The notes: generated from the letters alone by a model not told the origin. Positions 44,635 through 56,725 are shown, counted from the stretch's first letter. The stretch: 64,000 bases of DNA from Monodelphis domestica (GCF_027887165.1 NC_077228.1:214129019-214193018), one strand, 5' to 3'. Translations and numbers: made by a program.

Positions 44635-45390
44635 TGTAAATTTTAGATTTTCTCCACCCTGATTAGTCTTTAAAATTCTAGCAACCAGGAATGTATACAC
44701 CCCTACTTGAGGATTAAGTGTTGAGGAGGATGACCTATGACAGACATGTGCCAGCAAGTGACAAATAAGAAGTAACTGACAGATCCCCTGTGCTGTCCTA
44801 AGTCAAGCTTAAGCTACCATTGGTACATGTGAGATGAAGGAAGTGATGTAAAAAACAGTTTATTTCACGCCACTTCCTCTCTCTGGTCTCTTGTGGGGAC
44901 ATTGCTCTCACTCTTGCTCACGGAGACATTGGTCTCTGTTGGCAGCATGAGGAGTGCTGGGTGGCATTTGGCATACTTGCAGCTCTTGTCTGGGTTTGGC
45001 ATTTGCGGCTTGCCAGTGAGGTGCCTGGGAGAAGTTCTTAGCGTGCTTGGTGAGTGGTTTAGGTTGGTTCCTTTTTCCTTTACTTCTTAAAATGCTATCC
45101 TCCTAGGAGACCCTGCATCTCGAAGGAGGCCTTGTGGCTGGTAGCTGAGCTAGATTGAGAAGGTCCCTTGACCTAAGCCTCTGAACTCCTGCCTGGCTCA
45201 GCCTGGGCTGGAACAGTTTAAATTCTCTTTCCTCTCTTTCTCTCTTCTTAATTTCTTCCCTCTATTGTAATTAAACCATCATAAAAATCCCAAACTGGCT
45301 TGAGTATTTTATTAGGATTGAATTAACCCCTGGCGACCACTAATATAATATATTCAGTCAATAACCCCTAAAATTTACCCCTTAAACATG
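44635..45390 (+). mobile_element. 3' LTR, family A (diverged)
   Basis: It begins TGTAAATTTTAGATTTTC and has the CCTGGCGACCACTAA block near its 3' end. The middle differs from the other A copies. The exact 3' end is uncertain (about 45350-45390). Confidence 0.65.
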
Positions 45391-47570
45391 TCATCATAGT
45401 CAACTTATTCCTTCACTCTGTATCTATATATACTCATTCTAATTGCCCTAATAATGATAAAATTCTTAATTATTAAGAATTACAAGTATCATCTTCCCAC
45501 ATAGCAATGCAAATAGTTTGATCTCATTGAATCTCTTAAAGTTTCTCTTTCCCATTCACCTTTTTATACTATTCAAATCACCCTTGTATTTGAAGGTCAG
45601 ATTTTCAGTTCAGTGCTGATCTTTTCATCAGGATTGTTTGGAAATCCTCTATTTCCTTAAATAGCCATTTTTTCTACTGATAAGATATATTCAGTTTTGC
45701 TGAGTGTAACAGTTAAATTAGTTTCTCTACTAAAGGTTTTATATTTTTAGAGGTTTATTAAAGATTATTAGAATTAAGAAATAAAGAAAATACAAAATAA
45801 GAAAGCATGTGTCTAGGGCACATAGCCCATTCACAGCCACTCACATCTTGCCTGCCTGTCCTTAGAAGCAGAAGCAGAGAGAGCAAGTAGGTGGTACAGT
45901 CAGTTTAAACACAATTTTTGTTCTCAGCCCAGGTGGGAATTCAGGTGATATTATAGGGAATTCTGAGAACTGCCAAGGACATCTGGGGTTCAAATCGCCA
46001 TTTTTACATTAGTCAGAGATTCATGGTTGTAAACCTAGCTCTATTGCCTTCTGGAATATCATATTCTAAGCCCTCCAATCTTTTAATGCAGAAACTTTTA
46101 AGTCCTGTGTAATCCTAACTGTGGCTCCATGATATTTGGTTTGTTGCTTTCTGACTGGGTTCATTATTTTCTTCTGGTCTGAGAGTTCTGGAACATGGCT
46201 ATAATATCCCTAGGAGTTTTTTTGGGGGATATCTTTCAGGATTGGTGAATTCTTTCAATTTCTATTTTACCCTCTTCTTCAAGAATTATAGGGACAGTTA
46301 AAAAAAATTTCTTGTAATATGATATCTATTCTTTTTTTTTTTTACCATGACTTTCAGATAGTCCAATAATTCTTAAATTATCTCTTCTGGATCTATTTTC
46401 CAAGTCAGTTTTGCCAATGTGATAGTTCAACTTTTTTTTCTATTTTTTCATTATTTTAAATTTGTTTTATTATTTCTTGGTGCCTCATTTAGTCATTAAC
46501 TTCCATTTGTCCAATTCTAATTTTTAAGAAATCATTTTCTTCAGTGAGCTTTTGAAACTCCTTTTTTATTTGACTAATGCTACTTTTTAAGAAATTCTTT
46601 TCTTCATTGGATTTTTTGACTTTTTCTATTTGGCAAATTCTGCTTTTTAAAGAATTCTTCTCTTCAGTAGATTTTTGTGCCTCCTTTACTATTTGGTCAA
46701 TTCTACTTTTTAAGGTGTTTTCTTCTTACATCACTTTTATTTCTTTTTCCCATTTCCCCCCACCCCCACCCCGCCAAGTTTCTCTTATTTCATTTTTGAA
46801 ATCCTTTTTGTGTTCTTCCAGAGCCTCAGACAAATTCCCATTTTTATTTAAAGTTTTGCCTGTAGTTGCTTTAATCCCATTGTCCCTCGCTGAGTTTGTA
46901 CCTTGCTCTACCTTGTCTTCACAATAATTTTCCATATTTAGAAAATTTTATGTTTTCCCATTACCCCAGCCTTTTTCTTGGCTTAATTTTGACCTACAGG
47001 TAAGCTCTATTCCTGGGGTGGAGGGAGCACTCTCTTGAATTTCATTTTTTCTTTTTTGCTGCTATCCTTAGTTCTGAGAGTTGGCCAGTTTAATTCTTCC
47101 AAGGTAGTATGATAACTACCAGGATGAGAGCTCTAGAAGCTGCCTCCCATTGCTGATTCCTTCTTTCTCAGAGCCTGCTATTAGTTTTCAAGGCCAGGCA
47201 TACTATAAGGGTTTAGGGCCTCACTGAAGGCTTGTACTTCCCAGGTGGGGCTCAGGACTTCAGGGGTAAGTGTAGGGATTCTCTGTTGTTAGCTTAGGCA
47301 GAGTCTCTGGGTCTTAATATTGTCCCGTGCCTGGGTTCAGAACCTTGAGCAGTTGGGGAAGAGGGTCACAATGTTGGTCTGTGCTATTGGTTGCAGTCTT
47401 ATTACAGACTATGCTCCCCTCTCACCCTAGTGAAAGACCTTTTCTTCTTACCTTCCAAGTTGTCTTCTGCAGGAAATCTGCAGGAAGATGCTGTCCCTTT
47501 GTTGATTCTGCCTTTCTTGGCAAATGCTTTTATTGAACATACATCTTCCTGCTTTATGCCTCACCTGATT
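45391..47570 (-). mobile_element. HAL1-like element, split by an LTR
   Basis: Minus strand: the 5'UTR-like right part (46940-47570), ORF1 (about 46935-45620, many stops) and the 3' tail (45391-45610) similar to the tails at 8995-9190 and 36704-36850. The ORF1 coiled coil contains near-repeats of about 66-69 bp (units near 46515, 46581 and 46650). Bases around 46020-46200 match the ORF1 C-terminal coding part at 9380-9560. The LTR at 45705-46008 interrupts ORF1. Confidence 0.65.
45705..46008 (-). mobile_element. Solo LTR, family B
   Basis: A 304-bp LTR with TGTAACAG and TTTTTACA ends. Flanks are TGAG (45701-45704) and TTAG (46009-46012), a 4-bp duplication with one change. It is inserted in HAL1 ORF1. 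Confidence 0.75.
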
Positions 47571-47574
47571 TAAA

Positions 47575-47935
47575 AAATATATTTCTTGTTTCAATTTCCT
47601 ACTTTCATTTTCAAAAACTTATCTAAATAATTCAGGTTTAAAAAATTTAATTATGTGCTATTTTTTCTCACTATTTTTTTCTTCTTGTTAATAATAAATT
47701 CTGATCTTAGCTCTGATAAAACTATGCATAAACAGCTGGCTCAGGAATAGCTTCCATGTCCATATGTTTTTTCTTGTCTGTAAAAATACAGTCACTTTCA
47801 TTTTGTGATGTTGTTTGGCACTTGCTATGTGTAACATCTATTTTTTAAAAACTAATAATATAGAAATATGAAGCTTCTCTATAATCCACAAATCATTGGT
47901 CCCTTTAATTTCTTTCTCCTAAATCATACTTTCCT
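47575..47935. other. Unassigned
   Basis: AT-rich, nothing recognised. Confidence 0.35.
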
Positions 47936-47941
47936 CTAGGG

Positions 47942-48830
47942 CTGTAATGGCAAACCTATGGCACGCATGTCAGCACTGACATGTGTAGCCATTTTCAATG
48001 ACACATGGCAACATGCAGGCTCAGTATGCCTCGGGGCCCACCCAGGGAGCTGTGTGCCCATAACTGTGGCCATGGCCATGCCCTAGACCAGTGGGGTGGG
48101 GTGAAGGGACTGCTCCACATTCTGGCTGTGGGGGCAAGGGGAGAGCAGCAAGGGTGGGAAGGAGGAGCATGTAAGCAGGCAGCCTGACAGGTGGCAGCTG
48201 CTGCTCTTGCAGTGCCCCCAGCCAGCCAGCTAGGGAGGGGCAGGGCCAGGCCAGCAGAAGACTGGGCAAGGTTCCAGCCCATTTGCAATGGAGGAGTGCC
48301 TGGAACTGATTACCAGACATTTTTAGCATCCTGAAAAATATATCAATGGCTTTACTCACAATTTTTCCCTCTACATACTTTTGTGAGACCTTATTCTCAG
48401 CGTTAAATAATATCAAAACCAACAAAAGAAACAAATTGACAGATGAAGTTAGTAGTACTTGCTTGGGCTTGAAGTGTACAAAATACCAACCTTCAATTGA
48501 AGATTTAGTCAATGAAATTCATCAACAAAAAAGTCACTAATAGGCAGGTTAGTTGAAGAATTCCCCCTTCCCCCTCACTTATCTTAGTTCACAGCACCCC
48601 ACACAAGTTAAATAATATCAAGACCAACAAAAGAAAACAACTGACAGATGAACAAAGAAGTCACTAAGCAGGTAAGTTAAAAAATTAGTTTTTGGTTTAT
48701 TAAATACAGTTATATATTACAATTATATATTTTTGTTATTTAAACTATAAATATTGTGAAATTATGTTTTTTTTTTCTCAAAGTGACACACCATCCATTC
48801 AAAGCAACCACAACTTGATAAACTATCTAG
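47942..48830 (+). mobile_element. hAT transposon, internally deleted
   Basis: The left end CTGTAATGGCAAACCTATGGC matches the terminus of the CAGTGATGG MITEs, and the left flank CTCTAGGG has TA in the centre. A G/C-rich non-coding part follows, then the transposase C-terminus (48346-48540). At 48603-48672 is a second, shortened copy of 48403-48540. The right end near AAAGTGACACACC is decayed and its duplication is not clear. Confidence 0.65.
48346..48540 (+). pseudogene. hAT transposase C-terminal fragment
   Basis: A 64-codon frame starting MALLTIFPSTYFCETLFSA. The order FPSTYxCExxFSA...IKTxKRNKL...QPSIEDLV is the C-terminal dimerisation region of hAT-family transposases. These proteins cut and paste the transposon; this region also holds part of the catalytic core. 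The rest of the protein, including the BED zinc finger and the first catalytic Asp residues, is missing. Confidence 0.75.
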
Positions 48831-48834
48831 GCTT

Positions 48835-49966
48835 AAGGTCTAGAGTAACAAACAGGCCTCAAACCCATCAGTGAACTAAGAGGGTGTCTACTTTAGGCAA
48901 GTGAAACTTTGGGGTACCAATGGAGTGCTTAGAGCCTGGTTAGGCATGGAGGAATCTGTGATCATCCATTGTATCCTTTAAGGGGGAAATGAGGTTATTT
49001 ATTATTTAAGAGTGGTTGCCAGGAATTTAATTAATTTTTCCAAAGAGTTTTATTTTACAATTTATTTACAAAATATAGAGAAGAATGAAGAAGGAAATCA
49101 GAGAGAGGGTAGAGTAAGATATCTAGACTAAGCACTAATTAATTTACTCTTGGTTCTCCTGGGCAGGGAGAGTTAGTTTCTGCTGGCCTCCACAAAGCCA
49201 AGGACCAGGGGAAGTCTTTCAAGAGGATAGATCTTTCCCAAGATCAGTCTCTTCAGAAAAAAAAACAGCAGTTAAGAGTAAGCTTTTCACTCACCACGTG
49301 TTAGTCTAGTTAGCAGATTCTTTATCAGTCTCCCCTCCAAGTTGAACTCCCAGTAGATCTCCCAGTAGAACTCTCTCTCATAGGAGCTTCCACTCCAAGT
49401 GAGAGTTCCAAGTCAAACTGCACTCAGGCAGTTGTCACCCCCTTTTAAAGGCACTTTCTTTTACATCACTTCCCCTAATTTTTAGGTCTACCAATCACAG
49501 TTGATGCTTTTGCTTTTAGGACTGCCCAGGGGCAGTGAGTTGATTGGGGTGAGTAAACACCCCATTTCACACATGGGTCACAGACCTCCCACTTAATGTA
49601 TGAAATGGGGTGTTTACACCTTTGGTGATTAAATCTAAAAAATGGGCAGATCTCCCCACTACTGTAAGTCGGGTATTTACACTTTTGGTGATTAAAATCT
49701 AAAAATAGGCAGGGGTTACAATTTAATCTTCACAATCAGGGGAGAGTTAATTAATTTCATTGTTACAATCAGGGGAGTGTTAAATTTAATCTTCCCAATC
49801 CCAAACTATCACCAATCATCTTGACTTTTGTTTTGCCACTGGACTTCAATGACTCTGGAAGAGAGAGTGAGCCTAAGGGCTTTGTGTAATTTATTCCTGA
49901 GTCAAAAGACATTACCAGTGATATAATTTTGGTACTCTTGTAGTAAAAAGGACAACAACTGATCAA
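48835..49966 (-). pseudogene. Unidentified coding-like sequence, copy 2, split by an LTR
   Basis: 48835-48969 (ACAGGCCTCAAACCCATCAGTGA) and 49791-49966 (minus frame with SSGKTKVKMI) match the two halves of 28585-28959 in the same order. An LTR-like block lies between. This copy is more decayed than copy 1. Confidence 0.4.
48970..49790 (-). mobile_element. LTR-like block, family A related
   Basis: On the minus strand it has the TCCTGGCAACCACTC block near its 3' end (49012-49025 on plus), a TGATTGGTAGACC block at 49483-49497 and an SP1-poor U3 with repeats of TTTGGTGATTAAA (49620 and 49685). The family-A arrangement is visible but diverged. The ends and duplication are not clear. Confidence 0.55.
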
Positions 49967-50209
49967 TTTTCTCTTAAGTTTCTACCCATTCTCACTTTCC
50001 CTCCCCTTTGCATTGATATCATCAAGTACAAGAATGGAAGTCAATTTGATTTGGAGGGTCTTATTGAATTCTTTAGAGAATTTTTAAAAATACTTTGCCC
50101 TCAGCAACTGTTAGTGTTTAAATTATAATCACATTTATAGTGGTTTTCATCATGATCAAATGTCCCATGAAGTAATGTTGTAGTTTTTGTACATACAATA
50201 AAATACTGT

Positions 50210-50460
50210 TGTTGTTGTTCAGTCATGTTCAACTCTTTGTGACCCCATTTGGGGTTTTCTTGACAAAAGTACTAGAGTAGTTTGCCATTTCTTTCTCCAG
50301 CTCATTTTATAGATGAGAAAAATAAGACAAACAGAGCTAAGTGACTTGCCCAGGATCACACAGCTAGGAAGTATCTGAGGCCAAATTTGAGATCTGGCAA
50401 ATGAGTCTTCCTGACTCCAGACCTGGCATTCTATCCACTGTGCTACTTAGCTGTCCTATA
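50210..50460 (-). mobile_element. SINE subtype 2
   Basis: Near full length: TTGTTCAGTCATGTTCAAC, GACCCCATTTGGGG, AGCTCATTTTATAGATGAG, CCACTGTGCTACTTAGCTG. Confidence 0.8.
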
Positions 50461-50751
50461 AAGGGACAATAACAGGAAATAAGATTTAAAAGGGAACCTG
50501 GAAGTCGGTACAAACTGTCACAAAGATCAAAGAAGCATAATTCACAACTCATTTATCTATCATATATTAACCAAAATTCACATCCTGGTTGTATGTGCTG
50601 AATCAGCCCAAGACATCTAAACTCTGTTCTCAGGGTTGTTGGTCCTGTGGCTTATAAATCTCAGACAAGTTCCAGACATTCTCAGTAAGACAAGCAGACT
50701 ACCAAGTGGTGCTGATAATTTTGAGATGACATGGACATATTTTATATTTTG

Positions 50752-50953
50752 AAAAAATCCTTATCTTCCATCTTAGAATCAATACTATGTATGAGTTCTA
50801 AGGCAAAAAAGGGATAAGGACTAGGCAATGTGGGTTAAGTGATTTGCCCAGGGTCACCCAGCTAGGAAGTTTCTGAGGCCAAATTCAAACTCCAAGTCCT
50901 CCTAACTCCAAGCCTGGTACTCTACCCACTGAGCTACTTTAACTGCCTCAACT
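50752..50953 (-). mobile_element. SINE subtype 1
   Basis: Near full length, diverged; the B box reads as the reverse complement of GAGTTTGAATT. Confidence 0.75.
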
Positions 50954-51867
50954 GCTCCCAATTCCAACCCATGGTTCGTTAGGGACTCTCTTTACATCTT
51001 CCCTCCCCATCTTCTTCCCCAGTCTACTTCCTTCCTTGATCATCTCATCCCTCTCACCCTGTCCCCTGGCCATCTGGTTTTATATCCCTTTCTCTTCTTT
51101 TTTTTGTACCCTCTGTGCCTTATTAAAGTATGGTTGCAGTGCCACTTCCATTTGCCATTATTGGGTTTTCCTGGTGAGTACCCAAAGGATTGGGCATACC
51201 TGTTCCCATTTTTCATAATTTCATAATTTCACAAATTATCAAGTCAATCCTTGACTGAGTTTCTAAGCCCTCACCTGGCTTTCAATTCTTTTATTATCCG
51301 TTCTTCTCTCCCTGTGGTTGGGATGCCTTTTGGATTCCAGCTCCCTTGGGGGCAGGCAAACTGTCTCAGAAGAAGCCAGCTGGGGGCTGTTCCCAAGGGA
51401 GGTTTAGAGCAGTCTTTCCTCACCCCCCTGACTCAAACTAAGGCTTAGACCTGACCTTTGGGGTCCTCCTCCTGTTCCCTCCCAGTTAGGGCTTTACAAT
51501 GGAATGCAGGCTCCTCCTGTACAAAATGTTTTCTTAGCTGCTGGGGCCTCTCCTTTGGGGATCCACTGAATAGAATCGTCCTTTGTATAGCACATGCCCT
51601 CAGCTCCCCCTCCAGCTGCTGAGCTAGAGGCTGGCTTCCTCAGTCTGAGAGATTCCTTATTCCAAATGGGGCAGATTTCCTAGAATATTCTAAGAGAGTC
51701 TCCTACCTTATAGTCGGTCAGTTCAATTCTCATGGATTGAGTGATTGACCTCCTGAGTATGGGCTCAGGAAGGAGAGTATCACTAAGAAAAATAATATAC
51801 TTGAATTAAAAAAAGACGATGAGAGACAATATGGATGGGGATAGATGCTTAATCAATCAATTAATCA
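50954..51867. other. Unassigned, about 900 bp
   Basis: Moderately G/C-rich, less repeat-like than its surroundings, with short frames (51036-51218, 51251-51448). No gene recognised. Confidence 0.35.
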
Positions 51868-52225
51868 ATCAGTATTTATTAAGGATTTATCTTATGCCAG
51901 GCAGTGTGCTGGCTGCTGGGGACACAAACAAAAATGAACACATTCCTCCTCTCAAGGAGTTTACTTGGCAGAGACGCCATGTACAGATATAAATTTAATC
52001 AAAATAAATAAATTTGTTAGAGTTGGAGGGAGGCACTGGCAGCTGGGGATGGGAGGAGATTAGGAAAGGTCTCACAGTAGGAGTGGACATTTGAGCTGAG
52101 CTTTGAAGGAAACCACGAATTCCAAGGAGATAAGTAGATAAACTACTGGATAGATTAGCTGAAGAGGACAAGGCTCCTCTCAAAATTCCTACCACTGGCC
52201 TGTGTTCCATGTTATGGATCAAAAT
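51868..52225 (+). repeat. Ancient interspersed repeat fragment
   Basis: Same family as 3480-4570: AGTATTTATTAAGGATTTATC, GCTGGGGACACAAAC, TCAAGGAGTTTAC, GAGCTGAGCTTTGAAGGAAA. Confidence 0.5.
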
Positions 52226-52314
52226 TCAGAGCTGGGCAAGAGTGATGTAGAGACAGTGGGAAGGAGGGCAGACAGAGGGAAGGAAGTGAGCCTCTGTCTA
52301 CCTATAATAAGTTA

Positions 52315-52620
52315 GTTTTTATTTTTCCAGATGACATATTAATTTAATTACTTGTTTTCTGACTTGTTTTTGCAATCTATGTTCTCTTCCTCCCACCAGC
52401 CCCTTCTTCTTCCCCAAGAAAGCGGGTCATATGATAGAAGTTGTATATATATTATCATATGATCCATATTTCCATGTTCCTCATGTTGTGAAACAAGACA
52501 CATATTGCTTACACTAGAGAAAAATTCATGGAGGAAATAAAGTGAAGAATGGAATATTTCAATTTGAATTCAGACTGTTCCTTCTATGGCTGGGTATATT
52601 CTTTTTTGTCATGAGTCCCT
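52315..52620 (-). mobile_element. L1 3'UTR fragment
   Basis: TTTTTATTTTTCCAGATGACA at the left, ATATGATCCATATTTCCATG, and AAGTGAAGAATGG on the minus-strand side. Diverged. Confidence 0.45.
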
Positions 52621-52772
52621 ACATGTAATCTATTAACCACATTTCAGAACCAAATAGCCATGATTTCTGTATGATGCATACCAAACATTGAGAACCTTGG
52701 GAATATAGGAATCTTGGGGAACTTGTAGAATTACTTGAATAGCCTCAAACTTTGAAGAAACAAAGCTCCACG

Positions 52773-52965
52773 AGGCAGCAACAGTGGCTCAACTGATTGA
52801 GATCCAGGTCTAGAGAGTGGAGGTCCTGAGTTCAAATTTGACCTCAGACACTTCCAAGCTGTGTCACAAGTCACTTAACCCCCACTGTCTAACCCTTACC
52901 ACTCTTCTTCCTGGGAACCAATATACAACAGTGAGTTTAAGATAGAAGGTAAGGGTTTAAAAAGA
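52773..52965 (+). mobile_element. SINE subtype 1
   Basis: Near full length, with a gap in the GTGTGACCCTGGGC block. Confidence 0.75.
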
Positions 52966-53129
52966 AAAAAGAAAAAAACATTTTTAAAAATACTAGGGTT
53001 TTGCCAATAAGTTATATTGATCTTAGAAATGGAACATTATGATCTCTTCAATAGAGGCTGGACTTGTAATTTCCCAGGTGAGGAAATTTCTTCTACCCTT
53101 TGTATTTCTATTAGTCATAGAACATTACA

Positions 53130-53370
53130 ATCCCTGGAATAGGTATTTGCCCTGTGATTTTATTGTTTAAGAGAACTCTTGGATGAGGAAACTCCCCCCA
53201 TCAGTACCCGTAAGTACCTCTGCAATTCAGAGTCTTAGAGGGTTGCCTAGTGCATTAAGACATTAGTAACTTGCCTGGGTTTACTGAACCAGAAGGTAAA
53301 TGAAAGAGAAAGGACTTGAATCCAGATTCTCCTGACTTCAAAGCTCCACTCAGATACATTGCCTCTCTAC
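53130..53370 (-). repeat. Old MIR-like SINE
   Basis: GAGGAAACTCCCCCCATC, AGTCTTAGAGGGTTGCC, AACTTGCCTGGGTTTAC, GGACTTGAATCCAGA: the same order as 24985-25235. Confidence 0.5.
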
Positions 53371-54087
53371 CATTCTTGAAGACTTCAGAATGTATATCAC
53401 TCAGAAGGTGATGGAGAAGCCCATGGTGAGGGTGAGCAGTCTATAACATGTAAAAGATAAGAAACAAGAAGAAAAACCAGAGCAAAAGAGATGATCGAAC
53501 AGATTTTGATCAAAATATATCAACAAGAATTTTTCAAATTATTTTTATGTTCCAGGTACTGTGCTAGACTCAGAGAATAGAAAAACAAATAAGGGTAGCT
53601 TCTGCTCTAAAAAAACTTGCACTCCCTTCTTTGAATCAATGAAGTTACAGATTTATTGGAGTCTACACAATTTTGTCTCTTTCCTCAAACAGATTTATTA
53701 CAATGTTGACTTTACCAGATGGCATATAGACTCTGCTCAATGAGAAGGGCCAATGCTGGGTGACGACAGGGCAGGTGTGAGGCTAAACCTTCTGATTGAT
53801 TGGGAATCCTGTGTAATCTTTTGTTTTCTCTTAAATTTCCCATGATCCTCTCTTTCCACAGACAGATGAAACTGTTTCCTTCAGTTTGATGCCCCAGCAG
53901 GAATTCTATTCTTTTGTTGTTCTGAGAGCCTTCTGTTCCTCCCCAATGGACACTGCCCTCCATTAGATCTCTTTTGACTGAGTTTCAAACTCTTTAACTA
54001 GACTAAAGAGGAGAGTAGGGAGCCAAGGAGGAGTCATTCATTTGGGAACCATATATTAAATACTTGGTAGCAGCTGATTAAATACTA
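53371..54087. other. Mostly unassigned
   Basis: 53520-53650 (TTATGTTCCAGGTACTGTGC) resembles the ancient repeat of 3480. The rest is not recognised. Confidence 0.35.
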
Positions 54088-54268
54088 CTGGTAAAGTGAA
54101 TAGAGAGCAGGTCATGGAATCAGGAAAATGCATCTTCCTGAGTTCAAATTCAGCCTCAGACCCTTACTAGCTGTGTGACTAAGGGCAACTTACAGAAGAT
54201 AACTTTGCCTGTTTCCTCATCTGTAAAATGGACTGGAGAAGGAAATATCTTAGCCAGAATCCAAAAAC
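54088..54268 (+). mobile_element. SINE subtype 2
   Basis: GAATCAGGAAAATGCATCTTCC, CTAGCTGTGTGAC, GTTTCCTCATCTGTAAAATG, CTGGAGAAGGAAAT. Confidence 0.7.
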
Positions 54269-54648
54269 AATTAAATGCTTATGTCAAGCATTATGCTAAG
54301 TGTTGGGGATTACAAAGATAAAACAAAAAATGTGATTCTTCTCAAGGGAGCTCATTATGCCAGAAAAATTGAAAGAGTGACTTGGCTCCACAGTTTGCCT
54401 GGTCACATCCTCCCCATTCTAACTTGGGTTTCTTCATCTCTCCCTTTTTCTCTGCTGAGCCATCTTCAGTTTTTCACTTAAACTGTCATCTCTCCACTTC
54501 CTTTTATCCATCTTCTTGACATTCAAAAAATCATTCAAAGCCCTTCCTAATTTAGACTCCTCCCATTTTTCCAGTCTCTAAACCTTCCATCCTGACCTTA
54601 CTTCCTCAAAGTTGATTCACTTTTCTCCTCCCCTCAGAGAATTAAGTA
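54269..54648. other. Decayed repeat fragments and unassigned DNA
   Basis: 54280-54360 resembles the ancient repeat of 3480. The pyrimidine-rich remainder may be L2-derived but is too decayed to call. Confidence 0.3.
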
Positions 54649-54689
54649 AAACACACACACACATACACACACACACACACACACACAGA
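54649..54689 (+). repeat. (CA)n microsatellite
   Basis: About 20 CA units with one T interruption. Likely length-variable. Confidence 0.95.
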
Positions 54690-55260
54690 TATTAGAGCTG
54701 GACAAAACCTTAGAGATCATCTAATCCAGGGATCCTTAGTATTTTCAGTGTCATGGACCCAGGGGTGAGCTAGAGCCAACCTGAAATGGCCAATGATTAA
54801 TTGGAAATTTATTATCTCATATTTAGAAATCAGCAAATGTTATAAACCAGGAATAAATTTATTTTGTTGATTATCTAGACTCAAGAAAGTGATGAAGAAA
54901 ATGTTAATAGCGCAGATTAAAAATAAAGGTGTATCCTACATACATTCTGCATCCCCCTCCCCCAGGAGGAACTATTTACCATCACATCCTTCTATGGACC
55001 TTTTAGGCCACCTAGTGAAACCTATGCATCCTCTCTAAGAAGATTATTTTAAATACATAAAATAAAACATGTAGATTTGCAAAAGAAACTAATTATGTTG
55101 AAATACAGTTATCAAAAATAGATTTTTTAAAAATTCATAGCTAATAGCTCCTCAAATCCAATCAGTCAGGAAACAGCTTGCCCAAAAGTACAGTATGAGT
55201 TATTGACAGTGATAAGATTAGAACTCAGGTCACTTCACCCTGATCCATTGCTTTTTTTCC
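54690..55260. repeat. Old MIR-like SINE split by a DNA-transposon-like element
   Basis: 54690-54728 (ACCTTAGAGATCATCTAATCC) and about 55155-55255 (AGCTTGCCCAAAAGTA...TTAGAACTCAGGTCAC) read as one MIR-like copy. Between them, 54729-55155 has GGGATCCTTAGTATTTTCAG, TGTCATGGACCCAG and TGAAATACAGTTATCAAAA, and is related to 2515-2615. Confidence 0.4.
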
Positions 55261-55949
55261 CTCCAGAAGGCTGCCCACCTACTGGGTGGATTATTCACTG
55301 CCATGGAAATCTGAGCCATTTACCAGGAGACTAACTTCATAGCTGACTGCCCCAACCTTCACCTTTCCCCCATTTACTGACTGGGGCACTTGCAGGATTG
55401 TGGTCTTTGAGATTCTTGTCAGCTCTCTTGGTGATGTCAAATCTGAGCAGATGGTGTGTTTTTTTCCTTCAAACTCCTGGTCAGAGAGGTCAGGAAAGCA
55501 GAGAGGAAAGCCTTCTGGAGCTTGGCCTCTTACTGCCCCACCCCCACTTTAGACTCTTTTCTGTTGCAATTCAATTGGCTCTCCTAGCAAGTTCAAATTC
55601 TGGTTTTCTGCAATTCTTTGGGAATGTGCAAGTTGTACTCTCTTCTCTTTTCCTCTCAAAGGATCACTGTGAGGATAAAGTTAAAGAAGAGATATGTAAA
55701 AACTTGGGAAATGTCATCTGGACCATATAGGCACAATGTATTGTCTTAAAACCAACAGAACATAAGGCCAAAACAATCAAAGAGTTTGGCATGGGAGAAA
55801 TAGCAGAGAGACGAGTGGATAGATTAGGGACTGCCAGAAAGGCACATTGAACTGCCAGTTGACATAATGGAGGTCTTAGACAGAATTACGTATCCTCATT
55901 AGTTTGGTTTTTTTTACAGGTAGAATAAGGGAATTCTAGGGATTAGAAG
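55261..55949. other. Unassigned
   Basis: A plus-strand frame of 110 codons (55398-55730) is present but has no recognisable motif. Confidence 0.35.
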
Positions 55950-56265
55950 TATGACTAATGAGGTCCTGCTTAAGCAGGGAGATGGTAATTAGACAGTCAC
56001 TCTATCTTGGACTTTTTACTCTCCTTCACGCCCACATCTCCAATTGGTTGCCAAATCTTGCCAAAAATTTCTACTTTGTAACATCTCTTGTATCAGACTC
56101 CTTCTCTCTACGTACAACTACCATCTTAGTTCAATTCTTCTCTCTGCTTGATCCACTTCTCTCTACTTCAATTCTTCTCTCTACTCATCAACTGCCATTT
56201 CTCATCACCTCTCATCTCAATTATTACAACAGACTCCTAATTGGGTCTCATTGTCTAAAGCTGAA
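55950..56265 (+). repeat. L2-like coding remnant
   Basis: TCTTGGACTTTTTACTCTCC, CCAATTGGTTGCCAAATCTTG, CCTAATTGGGTCTC follow the order of L2 ORF2 sequence. Heavily decayed. Confidence 0.4.
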
Positions 56266-56269
56266 CCAA

Positions 56270-56512
56270 CATACTGTTGTTCAGCCATTTCAATCATTAA
56301 AACTCTCTAGGGTTTTCTTAGCAAAGATATTGGAATGATTTGCCATTTTTCCCTATAGATCATTTTTACAGGTGAGGAAACTGAGGCAAACAAGGTTAAA
56401 TGATTTGCTCAGGGTCATACAGGTGGTAAGTGTCTGAGGCCAAATATAAATTCAGGTCTTCCTGACTTCAGGCCAGGAGCTTTATGCAGTGCACTGCCTA
56501 GCTGCCCTACAA
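56270..56512 (-). mobile_element. SINE subtype 2
   Basis: TTGTTCAGCCATTTCAATC, GGGTTTTCTTAGCAAAG, GGTGAGGAAACTGAGGC, TGCACTGCCTAGCTGCC. Confidence 0.75.
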
Positions 56513-56522
56513 TCTTCTATAT

Positions 56523-56725
56523 CAGTGATAGAGAAACTTTTAGAGGGGTGAGTGATGTCATCGTGCACACATGGAGAAGGGGAAAGGAACAGCCTGGCCC
56601 TGAGTCCCTCTGGCTTTCTAGTAAAGAACTCTGGCAAACTCTGTGCAGGGGAGATGGTGGGCATGTGTACAGAGAGAGCTCTGAGTACCCTCTCTCGCAC
56701 ATGTGCCATAGGTTTGCCACCACAG
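56523..56725. mobile_element. hAT MITE with perfect 8-bp duplication
   Basis: 203 bp; left CAGTGATAGAGAAAC, right GGTTTGCCACCACAG. It is flanked exactly by TTCTATAT (56515-56522 and 56726-56733), TA in the centre. It is the clearest member of the CAGTGATGG group. Confidence 0.88.

Noticed and set aside
48021..48512. 163-codon minus-strand frame
   Set aside because: G/C-rich non-coding part of the hAT element and antisense to the transposase fragment.
54649..54689. CA repeat as a regulatory site
   Set aside because: An ordinary microsatellite with no further evidence.
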